A DNA stretch of 64,000 bases from Tolypeutes matacus (GCA_026826555.1 JAKSZT010054576.1:13665250-13729249), one strand, 5' to 3'; positions 1 through 10,980 are shown, counted from the first letter of the stretch. The notes: generated from the letters alone by a model not told the origin. A program made the numbers and translations.

Positions 1-361
1 AAATGGAGGAATAAAAAGCCACAGAAGCAGAAGAAAAGCTGCAGAGACATAGAAGAATGCAGAGACAGAGGGAAGTCTCCAGGAGTTGAAATCAATGAAT
101 CCAGGAGAGAGAATAAGCCACAGAGTAGGCCGAAGCTGAAAGCAACAAGGCTTGGAGGAGAGGGGAGAGATGAGGGGACACCACTATGTGCCTAACTGCC
201 CACAGCTACAGCTTGGGTAGAAACTACCTCTTGATAATGCCTTAATTTGGACACTTCCATGACCTCAGCACTGTAAGCTTTTAACCTAATACATTCCCAT
301 TGTTAAAAGCCAGTTGGTTTTTATGGTATATTACTTTGGCAGCATTTAGCAAACTAAAACA
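1..361 (+). mobile_element. LTR-like fragment, lineage-specific, 5' part outside window
   Basis: The last part reads like the 3' half of an endogenous retroviral LTR: a purine-rich stretch, a degraded AATAAA-type region (AATACATTCCCATTG near 291-303) and an end resembling AACTAAAACA near 352-361. I recall similar LTR ends in xenarthran genomes; that is recollection, not a search. There is no coding sequence. The family is uncertain. Confidence 0.45.
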
Positions 362-654
362 ATTCAGTCACTCTTGCTATTTGGAACAGGTAAAGGAGAC
401 TACATATGAAATTTTGAAGGGCACCAAGAAGCCATCCATGCTTCTATCCCCTCTGATCCCCTGCCTCCATGTTCATTATGCCTGAAATATCCATATTCAG
501 ACGGTTTCTTAGGAGTCTTAAGGTGTGTTGGACTCTAGGGCAATTCCTATGACCTGGCCAACTAGAGCATTAAGTGATTGGGAGATACTCATATCACTTA
601 GCTGGGCCACTGGAAGGTCACCAGAACTGTTAGGAAAGAGGCCCTTTTAGCTGA
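362..654. other. Unique sequence, no feature seen
   Basis: No coding potential, RNA gene or recognisable repeat was found here. The short open frame that crosses 300-485 spans the LTR boundary and has no recognisable protein. Confidence 0.5.
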
Positions 655-905
655 TAATAAGCCAATAGGATGTAAGTTGAGTGTCATTTTTGCCTTCATA
701 TTAAAAAGCCCACTGGAGAGGAAACCAAGACAAAAAAGCAGAGCTCAAAAATGGAGAGAGAGAATTCCCAGTGACATTGCAGAGCACCTGGATCCAGCTT
801 TGCCTGAAGCTAGAAAGTTTATGTTTAAGCCTGTTGGAGATGGGCTTCTATCATATGCAACCCATGCTGTCCTGACTACTACATCTGCAAATCTCTGATG
901 CCACT
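655..905 (+). mobile_element. Old LTR-like repeat, partner of 37,975-38,275
   Basis: A block around a GCACCTGGATCCAGC motif (785-799) matches a similar block at 38,153-38,200 in order and spacing, so the two are copies of one interspersed repeat. The type of sequence (a purine-rich stretch, then GATCCAGC..TGCCTGAAGCTAG) recalls ERVL/MaLR-type LTRs. The family name is not certain. Confidence 0.4.
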
Positions 906-1074
906 GAGTAGGGCTAGAGTTGGAAAGAAGTGAGAAAGGGGGATGGAAAAGCTCTGAGTATGAGGGAAGGGGAGAAGGGTGTGGTGAGAGGGGTAAGGAC
1001 AAACCTCTTGGGCCCTGAGAAGGACTGTGGGATGACAGGGAGGCCAAGATTATGGACATTCTTAGCATGGCCTC

Positions 1075-1455
1075 TGTTATGGATGGAATCACTTCTCCCA
1101 CAGAAGACATATCCAAATCCTACTCCCTGAGGACTTGAATCCATTTGCAAATAAGATCTTTGAAGATCCTGTTAAAGTGAGGCCAAACTGAAGCAGATTG
1201 ATCCTTAATCCAATATGACTGGAGCCCAAATAAGCAGAGGAAATTTGAGTACAGTAATAGGATAGAAGACAGAGGGAGAGAGACAAATATGTGACAGGGG
1301 TAGAGTTTGAATTATGAGTTGCAGGCAAGTCACTAACAGAATGCTACAGACTTTGGAGAAAGCACTGTCATGCTGTTTCCTTGATCTTGGACTTGTAGCT
1401 TCCAAAACTGTGAGAAAATAAATTCCTGTTGTTTAAGCCAACCAGTCTGTAGCAA
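1075..1455 (+). mobile_element. MLT1-like LTR (MaLR/ERVL)
   Basis: The start has the degraded TTATGGATGGAATCACTTC pattern and the end has AAAATAAATTCCTGTTGTTT followed by AAGCCAACCAGTCTGT. Both are hallmarks of MaLR LTRs, including the AATAAA polyadenylation signal before the 3' end. Many substitutions indicate an old insertion. It has no coding function. Confidence 0.65.
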
Positions 1456-1479
1456 ACAGACAGCCCCAAGGCCCTTCCT

Positions 1480-1935
1480 CCTCCTCCTCAAGCAGCCCCA
1501 ACCCCCTTGCTTCCCACAGTCTCACCCATAGACTCAAACATGTCCTTTCTGTCCCCCTGCCCAGGGCATTTTCACATCTCATTCTCTATTTATACAAGAT
1601 TCATGCCCTAGTCTTAGCTAATAACTCCCACTCATCCGTGAGCCTTCTGCTTGAAGGTCGTTTCCAAGGGACACCTTTCCTGACCCCCATACTGCACTAG
1701 AGCCCCCTGCTGGTTACACTTAGAGCATTGCATCTTTTCTTCCGAGCACCCACCCCTTTTGTAAGGACATGTGCGTGTGTGTGACTTGCTGGTTAGTGTC
1801 CTTCCCCACTGGACTGTCAGCTCCCTGAGGGTGAAGTCCATGCCTGTCTCCGGTCACCATTCTATCCCCAGCACCACACCCTTGCTACTTTGCAGGTGCT
1901 CAGTAAATATTCCCCACATGAAGGAGTGAGGGCCT
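1480..1935 (+). mobile_element. L2 LINE 3' region, sense
   Basis: This is C/T-rich sequence with the L2 3'-end order: a CTCCCTGAGGGTGAAGTCCATG-like block (1821 on) and then a CAGGTGCTCAGTAAATATT-like end (about 1895-1912). L2 is an ancient CR1-clade LINE shared by all mammals. The copy is degraded and has no open frame. Confidence 0.6.
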
Positions 1936-1954
1936 CCCTTGGGCTGAGGTCCCC

Positions 1955-2170
1955 TGGAGTACGTAAGTGATGAGATCTCAGCCTGCCGAGCCTAACTAGC
2001 TGTGTGATCTTGAGAAAGTCATTTGCACCTGTGAGCCTCGGTCTCATCTGCGCAGTGGGATAATGGCAGCACCCAAGTCCTGAGGTTGCTTTAAGAGTTG
2101 CTTGAGCTACTGCATGTAAAGCGCTGAGGGCAGGGCTGGACACACAGACAACAGCGAGCACACGTGAGCT
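1955..2170 (+). repeat. MIR SINE, sense
   Basis: The MIR core order is visible: CTAGCTGTGTGATCTTGAG (1995 on), a CTCATCTG..GTGGGATAATGGCAG block and a CATGTAAAGCGCTGAGG block. This is an old tRNA-derived mammalian SINE. Confidence 0.7.
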
Positions 2171-2244
2171 GCGCTTACTCTTACCCAGGATCCGTAGGTT
2201 GAACCCGCTGTAGCAGCAAAAGAACCAACCTCTGGTTGCCAAAG

Positions 2245-2260
2245 TGCTGATGAACTTTTT
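2245..2260. repeat. Target-site duplication of the young L1, left copy
   Basis: TGCTGATGAACTTTTT occurs here and again, identically, at 8,428-8,443, exactly bracketing the L1. The exact end is blurred by the adjoining poly(T). A perfect 16-bp duplication is typical of L1 target-primed reverse transcription and argues for a fairly recent insertion. Confidence 0.9.
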
Positions 2261-2420
2261 TTTTTTTAACTTTATTTTGTACATTTAATAATTGAAAACA
2301 TAAACAATTAAAAACTAAAAAGTAAACACAGATGAATAAATATATACATTTCTCAATTAAATGTAATGGCTACATGTAATTTTTTTTTTTTTTTTTTTTG
2401 AATCAAACAATGTATTTGGT
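2261..2420 (-). other. L1 3' end with two A-tracts
   Basis: Read on the minus strand, ORF2 ends at 2,421 and only about 20 nt follow before an A-tract of about 21 (plus-strand T-run near 2,379-2,399). Then come roughly 110 nt of AT-rich sequence containing an AATAAA signal, and a terminal A-tract (plus-strand T-run near 2,256-2,267) that touches the target-site duplication. Most L1 families have a 3' UTR of several hundred bases after ORF2. The layout fits either an unusual subfamily 3' UTR or a 3' transduction (a read-through transcript that used a downstream polyadenylation signal). Confidence 0.6.
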
Positions 2421-5400
2421 TCATAGTAATGCATTCATACAGTATTTGTCCTTTTGTGTCTGGCTTGCTTCACTCAACATGATGTCCTCCAGGTTCATCC
2501 ATGTTGCCATATGCTTTATGACTTCATTTCTTCTTACAGCTGCATAATATTCCATTGTGTGAATAGACCACAGTTTGTTTATCCATTCATCTGTTGATGG
2601 ACACCTGGGTTGTTTCCAGCTTTTGGCAATGGTGAATAATGTGGCTATGAACATCGGTGTGCAGATGTCTGTTCGTGTCACTGCTCTCAGTTCTTCTGGG
2701 CATATACCCAGTAGTGGAATTGCAGGGTCACATGGCAAGTCTATATTCAACTTCTTTAGGAACTGCCAAACAGTCCTCCATAGTGGCTATACCATTCCGC
2801 ATTCCCACCAGCAGTGAAGAAGTGTTCCTATCTCTCCACATCCTCTCCAACACTTGTAGTTCTCTGTCTTTTTAATAGTGGCCATTCTGATAGGTGTGAA
2901 ATGATATCTCATTGTAGTTTTGATTTGCATTTCCCTAATCATTAGTGATGTTGAGCATTTCTTCATGTGTTTTTTTGCCATTTGCATTTCTTCTTTGGAG
3001 AAATGTCTATTCAAGTCTTTGGCCTATTTTTTAATTGGGTCATTTGTCTTTTTATTGTTGAGTTGTAACATCTCTTTATATATCCTGGATATTAAACCCT
3101 TATCAGATATGTGATTTCCAAATTTTTTTCCCATTGAGTCGGCTGCCTTTTCACCCTTCTGACAAAGTCCTGTGAGGTGCAAAAGTGTTTAATTTTGAGG
3201 AGGTCCCATTTATCTACTTTTTCTTTTGTTGCACGTGCTTTGGGTGTGAAGTCCAAGAAACCACCACCTACTACAAGGTCTTGAAGATGTTTCTCTACAT
3301 ATTCTTCTAGTAGTTTTATGGTCCTGGCTTTTATATTTAGATCTTTGATCCATTTTGAGTTGATTCTTGTATAGGGGGTGAGATAGGGGTCCTCTTTCAT
3401 TCTTTTGATTATAGATATCCAGTTCTCCCAACACCATTTTTTGAAGAGACTGTTTTTTCCCATCAGCGTGGGCTTGGTAGGTTTGTCAAAAACCAGTTGA
3501 CTGTATAGGTGAGGGTTTATTTCTGGATTCTCAATTCTATTCCACTGATCGATATGTCTATCTTTATGCCAGTACCATGCTGTTTTGACCACTGTAACTT
3601 TGTAATATGTTTCAAGGTCAGGCAGTGAAATTCCCCCCACATTGCTCTTCTTTTTTAGAATACTTTTGGCTATTCGGGTGCACCTACCCTTCCAGATGAA
3701 TTTGGTAATTGCCTTCTCTAATTCTGTAAAGTAAGCTGTTGGGATTTTGATTGGTATTGCATCGAATCTATAAATCAGTTTGGGCAAGATTGACATCTTC
3801 ACGATATTTATTCTTCCAATCCATGAACACGGAATGTCTTTCCATTTGTTTAGGTCTTTTTAAATTTCTTTTAGCATTGTTTTGTAGTTTTCTGCATATA
3901 TAGGTCCTGTACTTCCTTGGTTAAATTAACTCCTAGGTATTTGAGTCTTTTTGTTGCTATTGAAAATGGAATTTTCCTCCTGATTTCCTCCTCAGATTGT
4001 TCAGCACTAGTGTACAAAAACATTACTGATTTTTGTGTGTTGATCTTATATCCTGCCACTTTGCTGAACTCATTTATTAGTTCAAGTAGCTTTGTTGTGG
4101 ATACTTCAGGATTTTCTAAATACAGGATCATGTCATCTGCAAACAGTGAGAGTTTTACTTCCTCTTTTCCTATTTGGACCCCTTTAATTTTTTTGTCTTG
4201 TCTAATTGCCCTAGTTAGAACTTCTAGTACAATGTTGAATAACAATGGTGACAGTGGGCATCCTTGTCTTGTTCCTGATCTTAGGGGGAAAGCTTTCAAC
4301 CTTTCCCCATTGAGTATGATGTTGGCTGTGGGTTTTTCATATATGCCTTTTATCATATTGAGGAATTTTCCTTTTATTCCTATCTTTTGAAGTATTTTAT
4401 AAAAAAAGGATGTTGGATTTTGTCAAATGCCTTTTCTGCATCTATTGAGATGATCATGTGGTTTTTCCCTTCAATTTGTTAATGTGGTGTATTACGTTGA
4501 TTGATTTTCTTATGTTGAAACAGCCTTGCATGCCAGGAATAAATCCCACTTGGTCGTGATGTATAAGTCTTTTGATATGCTGTTGGATTCGATTTGCAAG
4601 TATTTTGTTGAGAATTTTTGCATCTATGTTCATGAGAGAGATTGGTCTATAATTTTCTTTTCTTGTGAAATCTTTATCTGGCTTTGGTATTAGGTGATGT
4701 TGGCTTCATAAAATGTGTTGGGTAATTTTCCCTCCTCTTCAATTTTTTGGAAGAGTTTAAACAGGATTGGTGTCAATTCTTTTAGAAATGCTTGGTAGAA
4801 TTCACCTGTGAAGCCATCTGGTCCTGGACTTTTTTTGCTGGGAGATTTTTGATGACGGATTCATTCTCCTTAATTGTGATTGGTTTGTTAAGTTCTCGTA
4901 TTTCTTGTTGTGTCAGTGTAGGTTGGTTATGAAATTTGTCCATTTCATCCAGGTTGTCTAGTGGTTGGCATATAGTTTCTCATAATATCCTCTTATGATT
5001 CTTTTTATTTCTGTGAGGTCATTTGTAATTTCCCCCCTTTCATTTCTGATTGTATTTATTTGCATCTTCTCTCTTTTTTTCTTTGTTAGTCTAGAGAGGG
5101 GTTTGTCAATTTTATTGATCTTCTCAAAGAACCAGCTTTTGGTTTTGCTGATTTTCTCTATTGCTTTTCTGTTCTCATTTTCATTTATTTCTGCTCTAAT
5201 CTTTATTATTTCTTTCCTTCTTTTTGCTTTGGGATTGGTTTGCTGTTCTTTTTCGAGTTTCTCAAGTTGTTCAGTTAAATCTTTGAGTTTAGCTCTTTCT
5301 TGTTTCTTAATATAGGCATTTAGGGCTATAAATTTCCCTCTCAAGACTGCCTTTGCTATATCCCATAAGTTTTGATATGTTGTGTTCTCATTTTCACTTG

Positions 5401-6227
5401 TCTCAATATATTTACTGATTTCACTTGCAATTTCTTCTTTGACCCGCTGAACATTTAGGAGTGTGTTGTTCAGTCTCCACACATTTGCAAATTTCCTTTT
5501 TTCCTGTCTGTTATTGATTTCTAGTTTCATTCCATTATGATCTGAGAAGGTGCTTTGTATAATTTCAATCTTTTTATATTTATTGAGAGCTGTATTGTGA
5601 CCTAACATTTGGTCTATCCTGGAGAACGATCCATGGGCACTTGAGAAGAATGTATAACCCGCTGAGTTTGGATGCAGTGTTCTGTATATGTCTGTTAGGT
5701 CTAACTTGTTTATCATATTGTTCAAGTTCTCTGTTTCCTTGTTGATCTTCTGTCTAGTTGTTCTATCTAATGATGTGAGAGGGGTGTTGAAGTCTCCGAC
5801 GATTATTGTAGAAATGTCTATTTCTCCCTTCAGTTTTGCCAGAGTTTGTCTCATATATTTTGGGGCACCCTGGTTAGGTGCGTAGATATTTACGACCCTT
5901 ATATCTTCCTGGAGGATCGTCCCTTTTATTAATATATAATGGCCTTCCGCATCTCTTATCACTTTTTTTGCATTTGAAGTCTGTTCTGTCTGATATTAGT
6001 ATAGCTACCCCTTCTCTTTTCTGTTTACTATTCATGTGGAGTATCTTTTTCCAACCTTTTACTTTCAGCCAGCTTGTATCCCTGGGTCTGAGGTGAGTTT
6101 CTTGTAAGCAGCATATGGATGGCTCATGTTTTTTTATCCATTCTCTCAGCCTGTATCTTTTGATTGGGGAATTTAATCCATTCACATTCAATGATATTAC
6201 TGAAAATGCACTATTTATTTCCTCCAT
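2421..6227 (-). pseudogene. L1 ORF2 (endonuclease/reverse transcriptase), disrupted
   Basis: The start ATG at 6,227 opens the apurinic-type endonuclease with the expected N14 (LNVNGLNSP) and E43 (LQETHL). A shift at a T7 run (5,963-5,969, plus strand) moves the frame; the next piece (5,962-4,958) carries GDFN, a SRIDQMLG block and SDHNG, the remaining endonuclease catalytic motifs, followed by a Lys/Glu-rich linker. Another one-base shift near 4,960 breaks it, and 4,950-4,360 is broken several times. The piece 4,356-3,871 has the reverse-transcriptase palm with [10 protein letters not shown] and the catalytic FADD (residues 72-75 of that piece). The piece 3,802-3,092 continues the thumb region, and 3,014-2,787 holds the C-terminal Cys motif in the C-x3-C-x7-H-x4-C pattern. 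The last piece ends at 2,421. All domains are present at DNA level, but no single frame spans them. Confidence 0.9.
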
Positions 6228-6308
6228 TTTATTCTTTGGTTTTCATATGTCATCTTATTTTTGTCTCTCTTTTTACTCTTTTGGTTATCCTTTCTGCTTT
6301 TCTTTCTT

Positions 6309-7294
6309 CTATACTCTCCTCCAAGCCTCTCTCTCCTGTCTTTTTCTTTCAGGTTCTAAGGCTTCCTTTAATATTTCCTGCAAAGGTGGATTGTTTTTTG
6401 CAAACTCTCTTAGTTTCTGTTTGTGAATACTTTATATTCACCTTCATATTTGAAGGACAGTTTTGCTGGATAAAAAATTCTCGGCTGGCAGTTTTTCTCT
6501 TTCAGTTTCCTAATTGTATCATACCACTGTCTTCTCGCCTCCATGGTTTCTGAAGAGAAATCCACACTAAGTCTTACTGGACGTCCTTTGTACATGATCG
6601 TTTGCTTCTCTCTTGCTGCTCTGAGAATTTTCTCTTTATCTTTTACATTTGACATTCTGAATAATATGTGTCTTGGCGTAGGTCTATTTGGATTTATTCT
6701 TATTGGGGTATGGTGTGCTTCTTGGACATGTAAGTTCATTTCTTTCGTGAGAGTTGGGAAATTTTCAGCTATTATTTCCTCAAATACTCTTTCTGCCCCT
6801 TTTCCTTTCTCTTCTCGTTCTGGAACTCCCATGACACGTATGTTCTTGCGTTTTGTGTTGTCATTCAACTCTCTGAGCCCCTGCTCATTTTTTTCCATTC
6901 TTTTCTCTCTCTGTTCTTTTCTCTCTTCAATTTTAGCTGCTCTGTCTTCGGTATCACTTATTCTTTCTTCTATCATTTCGAGTCTGCTGTTGTATGCTTC
7001 AAATGTATTTTTTACTTCACCTATTGTGTCTTTCATTCCCATGAAGTCCGTTACTTTTCTGTTCCGTGTTTCAAATTCTTCTTTGCGTTTGCTCAATGAC
7101 TTCTTGATGTCATTGATCTCTTTAAATATATTATCTTTCATCTCATTAATTTGATTTTCGAAATTTGTGCTCATCTCACTGAGTAGTTCTCTCAAATTGT
7201 GCATCTCTTCTGGGACTTTGCTGTATTCCTTTTCTTGGGCCATGTCTTCTATTTTCTTAGTATGGCTTGTAATCTTTTGCTGGTGCTTAGGCAT
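6309..7294 (-). pseudogene. L1 ORF1 (RNA-binding chaperone protein), 3' frameshift
   Basis: The open frame runs 294 codons from ATG at 7,294 to a premature stop near 6,410. Residues about 30-145 are a heptad-rich coiled coil (trimerisation). Residues about 149-245 are the RRM domain (NIRVMGVPER, then TPRHILFRM and LRAAREKQTIMYKGRPVRLS). From 246 the C-terminal domain begins (QPRIFYPAKLSF) and is cut off just after KVFTNRN. In another frame, homology continues to a stop at 6,309-6,311, so one lost base near 6,412-6,416 removes roughly the last 35 residues. The C-terminal domain is needed for RNA binding in known L1 ORF1 proteins, so this copy is probably inactive. The 81-nt spacer to ORF2 is ordinary for L1. 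Confidence 0.9.
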
Positions 7295-8427
7295 CTGGTT
7301 AGTTTGTATTTTACTTAGATGCTCTATCTCTTTCTCTTTTATGGGGTTTTAGTGGCAGGAGGCTGTGAGTTACCACAGCTCTTTGATTTTTGGCTCAACC
7401 TTGATTGTTAGGATTGTTCTGCTGGTTGCTCAAAACAGGGCACTGGACCCAGTAATTGGTTGTAGAGTCGTTTCCTAGGGCCTTGGGCAGGGAGGCTATA
7501 GAGGCCAGGAAAAGCCTCTTTTACTTATTAATTTTCTTATGTGCACTTCCTTGGTCTGCCAGGAGATGGCGCTTGTTGGTAGCTCTTAATTCAATGCCTG
7601 GTCGGAGCGCATTTGTTGTGACACAGGCCAGATCAATGTGATAGAGCTTCCTGTCTGGGGGCTAAGATCCCTGTGATTCAAACTTTCTGAGACAGTTCTC
7701 TAGACTTCTCTCGTAGTGCCCCCCTTTTCCCAGCTAGGAAATATTTCCACTCCCTTCTGAATCCTCAACAATCAGTCCCTGTTAGTAGAGGAGGAGATTG
7801 GGAGGTTTGTATATCTTTAGCCCCTTGCAGGCTCCAAGGCAAACAATGGCGCAGCCCCACCTGGCCTGGAAGGGCTCTCGGGACAGGGCAGACCAAACCT
7901 GGGAGTCCAAAGCAGGGTCAGCCCCAGGCTCTCTCTCCCCTCTCCCGTGGAGTACTCAACAATTAGTCCAGGCTAGAAGAGAGGGAGGTTGGGAGGGTCG
8001 GATTTCTCCAGTCCTTTCTAGGCTCCCAGGCAAACCGCCGTGTGGAAGGGTCTGTGGGGCTCCGCAGCCCAAATTTCAGGTCCGAACCTGAGTCAGCCTA
8101 AGGCTGTGTCCCTCTCTCTCCCCTTTCCGTGAGTGGCAGATCCCTGAAGCCCCCTTTGTCTGTGGTCACAGGCCCAGGGGCCCGAGAATTCTGAAGAGTG
8201 TCGGGGAGGGTGCCGGCAGCAGCAGAAGCTGCTACTTCCCACTCAGGGTTCTGTTGTCGCGATTTCCCTCTTCTGTCCCTCTCTCCTCTGGGTGGTGTGC
8301 AGCCTTCACCTGCTGTCCTAAACCCTAGAAGATCTTTTTCGGGGCTGTTTCCGCTTGTCCTCTAGCTATTTTTCTGGAGAAGAGATTCCCTTGTCTTACT
8401 AGTCCGCCATCTTCCCGGAAGTCCTCC
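7295..8427 (-). promoter_or_regulatory. L1 5' UTR / internal promoter with YY1-type site
   Basis: About 1.1 kb of GC-rich sequence precedes ORF1. Close to its 5' end the minus strand reads AAGATGGC (plus-strand GCCATCTT, 8,406-8,413), the YY1 site found at the same place in human L1 promoters, where it sets transcription start. The element's first bases (CTTCCGGGAAGATGGCGG on the minus strand) match the general start of many L1 5' UTRs. The presence of the true 5' end shows that this is not the usual truncated copy. Confidence 0.8.
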
Positions 8428-8443
8428 TGCTGATGAACTTTTT
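8428..8443. repeat. Target-site duplication of the young L1, right copy
   Basis: It is identical to 2,245-2,260 (TGCTGATGAACTTTTT) and marks the 5' boundary of the L1. Confidence 0.9.
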
Positions 8444-8626
8444 AGGACAAGTGTGTCACCTCATGTCCCCGAGCCACATTGAAATACAACCAAGAACGAC
8501 TCCCCAAACCCTTGAAGAATGCTTGGTTGGCTTTGCCTGGGTCTGCAGTCCACTGCGGCTCATGCATATGTGGAGCAGCCCTGGTCACAGAACGCTCACC
8601 TGGAGTCCAGAAGGTTGTTGCAAATG

Positions 8627-8792
8627 CAGTGCTTGTACCACTTTAACATGCTCAGGGATCACCTGGGGGTCTAAGGTTTAGAGCACAGATTCTGGGGCAG
8701 GAGGTCTGCGGTGGGACCTGAGGTTCTGCAGTTCTAATGAGCTCCCAGGTGCCGCAGGTGCTGCCGGTCCACGGCCGCACTTTGAGGAGCAA
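8627..8792 (+). mobile_element. MER5A-like hAT-Charlie MITE
   Basis: CAGTGCTTGTACCACTTTAA at the start and CACTTTGAGGAGCAAGG at the end are degraded terminal inverted repeats. Between them lie the GATCACCTGGGGGTCT and GTGGGACCTGAGGTTCTGC blocks typical of MER5. It is a non-autonomous DNA transposon without coding capacity. Confidence 0.75.
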
Positions 8793-9294
8793 GGCAGACC
8801 CATGCTGGGCAGCCGTTTCCGTTGCTCCGAGGAAGCTGGCTGGCTCCAGTGCCCTGCCCTATTGGAGACGGTGGGTGACTGAGGAGGAAAGACAACAGCC
8901 CGAAGTGGAAACAAATACTGTGCACCACAATCTCATTAACGTCTAAAATTAGATTAACATAATTAAAAATTTAAAAGCTAGATTAAAGCATGTGAGCCTG
9001 AAATTGAGTGCTGAATTATGCTGACTCTCTTTGCTTTCTCCTTAAGTTTAATGGGTATTTCAAAGACTACAGAGTTATATGTTGTTCTTTGTGATTTTTA
9101 ATTATCACCAAACACATGCAATTGGCCCTATTTTGAGATGACTCTCCCAGGGCATGGCTTCCATGTCTCTTTGAAAATCTTCAAGCAAGCCAAGCTTTTG
9201 GCTCTCTCCTCCCACTGACATTTAGGCTCCTTTGGGGATGAAAAAGGATTCTTACTGTATCTAAAAAGTAGGGTATTCCTAATGTGTGTCACAC
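8793..9294. other. Unique sequence, no gene seen
   Basis: AT-rich single-copy-looking DNA with no credible open frame, RNA gene or repeat that I recognise. Confidence 0.5.
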
Positions 9295-9425
9295 ACTGTC
9301 ATGGAGAATGATATCAATGTTATTGAAGTTCAGAGAGGTAAAGTAATCTGTTCAGGGTCACACAGCTAATTAGTGGCATAACTGGGATGCTAACACAACT
9401 TGGTTCGACTTTAAAAAGTCTGTAA
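9295..9425 (-). repeat. MIR fragment, antisense
   Basis: The block TTCAGAGAGGTAAAGTAATC followed by GGTCACACAGCTAATTAGTGG is the antisense MIR core. Confidence 0.65.
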
Positions 9426-9477
9426 TTTTTTTTACCGCCTCTCTGAAGAATTAACCATCTTGGGACTTCAGTTAAGA

Positions 9478-9521
9478 TGTGTGTATATACGTGTGTGTGT
9501 GTATGTGTGCTTGTGTATACT
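9478..9521. repeat. Imperfect TG microsatellite
   Basis: TG dinucleotides interrupted by TATA and CG steps; the antisense frames over it are Thr/His-rich artefacts. Confidence 0.8.
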
Positions 9522-10149
9522 GGCAGAGGAGGGAGGTGGTGTGGAGAGAAAGAAAGACAGAATAAACATCCAATTGTAAAGTGTCTCTTTGTTTTCCTTC
9601 AAGTCAACATACTGGACCCATTGCCATTTGATAGGATGTATCACATATTTGAACAGAATTGGAATCATAAAGCACTTACTAGCTTGGGATCTAATTCTCA
9701 TTCCTGAGTCATTAGGTCTATTCTCATCCACCAGGAGGTTAGGACCCTAGGGTCAATATTATCTTGGCGATAACATTACCCACGGCCTTACCCCGGAACA
9801 GAGGAGGTCCTCATTTCTCTCCATCCAGGGTAGGTGGGCTGTGAAGGCAAAGTGGGGTGGGGGCCTGGTGGGGCAAGGTGGGGTCTTTGTGGCTCTTCTT
9901 TCTTGGGACTCATCTGCATCCCTGCCAAGCTTCTCTTCTGAGACCTCTGTGGCTGTCACTTTTCCCAAAAGAGTAACCTGATTTTCCTTCAATGGATTAA
10001 GCTCTTGTGAAAGAGTCCCGGGAGGAAATGTTGCCTAACCTGGAATAGAGCTAGAAGGACACTGATGCAGGTGTGTTAAAGGGCTGCTATTCTGCACTAC
10101 AGACTGCCATTTTTGTCTCGGTATATAAGCCTGAGTGCCCCTGATCTAT
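9522..10149. other. Unique sequence, no gene seen
   Basis: No recognisable repeat or coding pattern. The open frames here are short and lack any known domain. Confidence 0.45.
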
Positions 10150-10980
10150 TATTTTTATTTGTTTAGGAAATATTTACTATGTGCACATCTTCTGGGTGCT
10201 GAGACTACAACAGTGAACAAAGTTTGCCCTCTAGCTGGTGAGATATTAAGAAAGCAGGCTAATAAAATGGTTTCAGATACTGAAAAGTTCTTATTAGGAA
10301 AATAAAACAGGGTGATGGGGTGAAGAGTCAGAAGGGCTGAAATGCAAGGCAATGTTAGGTAAGGTGGTCAAGGAAGGCCTTTGCTAGAGGGAGACATTTG
10401 AAGAGACCTCTGATTGACTGGAGGGAGGAAACCTTGCAAATATTGGGGAAAACCTTTTAGGCAGGGGAAGCAGGAAGGGCAAACGTCCTGAGGCAGGAAT
10501 GAGCTGGGCGTATTTGAGCAACAGAAAAGGATGCTAGTGTGACTGGAGGTTGAAAGTAAAGGCAGACATAGCAAGAGCTGAGAATGAGAGGTAGGTAGGA
10601 GCCAGATCCTGGAAACTCTCATCATCAGAAAGGTAAGAAGTTTGCATTTGACTTTAAATCCCATGGCAAGCCTTTGGAGAGTCATTGCAAGCAGGCGACA
10701 TGCACTGATTTTCTTTTTCCAGAAAGAACTCATTGGCTGCTGTGTGGATAAAAGATTGTAGATAGGGAATGGAGGAGGCAAGGAGACTGGTGCAGAGGCT
10801 GTTGGGTTTTTAGGGAGGAGGTGATAGTAGTTGGAATGGTTAGCAGAAGTAGAGCTGGAGAAAAGGTGGGTGGATTCAGGATTATTGAAGAAATTTCCTG
10901 CTTTAACTGAAACCTTGATGTGGAATTCTAGCTGCTGGAAAAAACGGTGCAAAGGCAGCTCCAGTCTGACTTTCAAGTGA
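10150..10980 (-). mobile_element. L2 LINE 3' region, antisense, long copy
   Basis: It begins AGGAAATATTTACTATGTGC and then follows the antisense L2 order: AAATAAAACAGGGTGATG (10,300), GGTGGTCAAGGAAGGCCT (10,362), a CCTGAGGCAGGAATGAGC block (10,489) and a GAGCCAGATCCTGGAAAC block (10,599). The 202-codon frame on the minus strand inside it is simply decayed L2 sequence. Confidence 0.7.

Larger units (their letters stand above)
2261..8427 (-). mobile_element. Nearly full-length LINE-1 retrotransposon
   Basis: The element lies on the minus strand and is about 6.2 kb long. It contains, in order, a GC-rich 5' UTR (8,427-7,295), ORF1 (7,294-6,309), ORF2 (6,227-2,421) and a short A-rich 3' end (2,420-2,261). 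It is flanked by perfect 16-bp target-site duplications (2,245-2,260 and 8,428-8,443). L1 encodes an RNA-binding protein (ORF1p) and an endonuclease/reverse transcriptase (ORF2p), and copies itself through an RNA intermediate. The reading frames are close to intact but carry several one-base shifts, so this copy is probably immobile. Two older L1 relics in the same window (33,168-37,970 and 41,222-42,405) share the plan but are far more decayed. It is either a lineage-specific recent family or an older family with good preservation; the perfect duplication favours recent. Confidence 0.95.

Noticed and set aside
2379..2399. Poly(T) run as a terminator or sequencing artefact
   Set aside because: On the minus strand it is the internal A-tract of the L1 3' end.
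3917..7154. Phe/Ser/Leu-rich plus-strand frames across the L1
   Set aside because: They are antisense shadows of L1 ORF1 and ORF2.
10368..10976. 202-codon open frame on the minus strand
   Set aside because: It lies wholly in L2 3' UTR sequence, which is non-coding.
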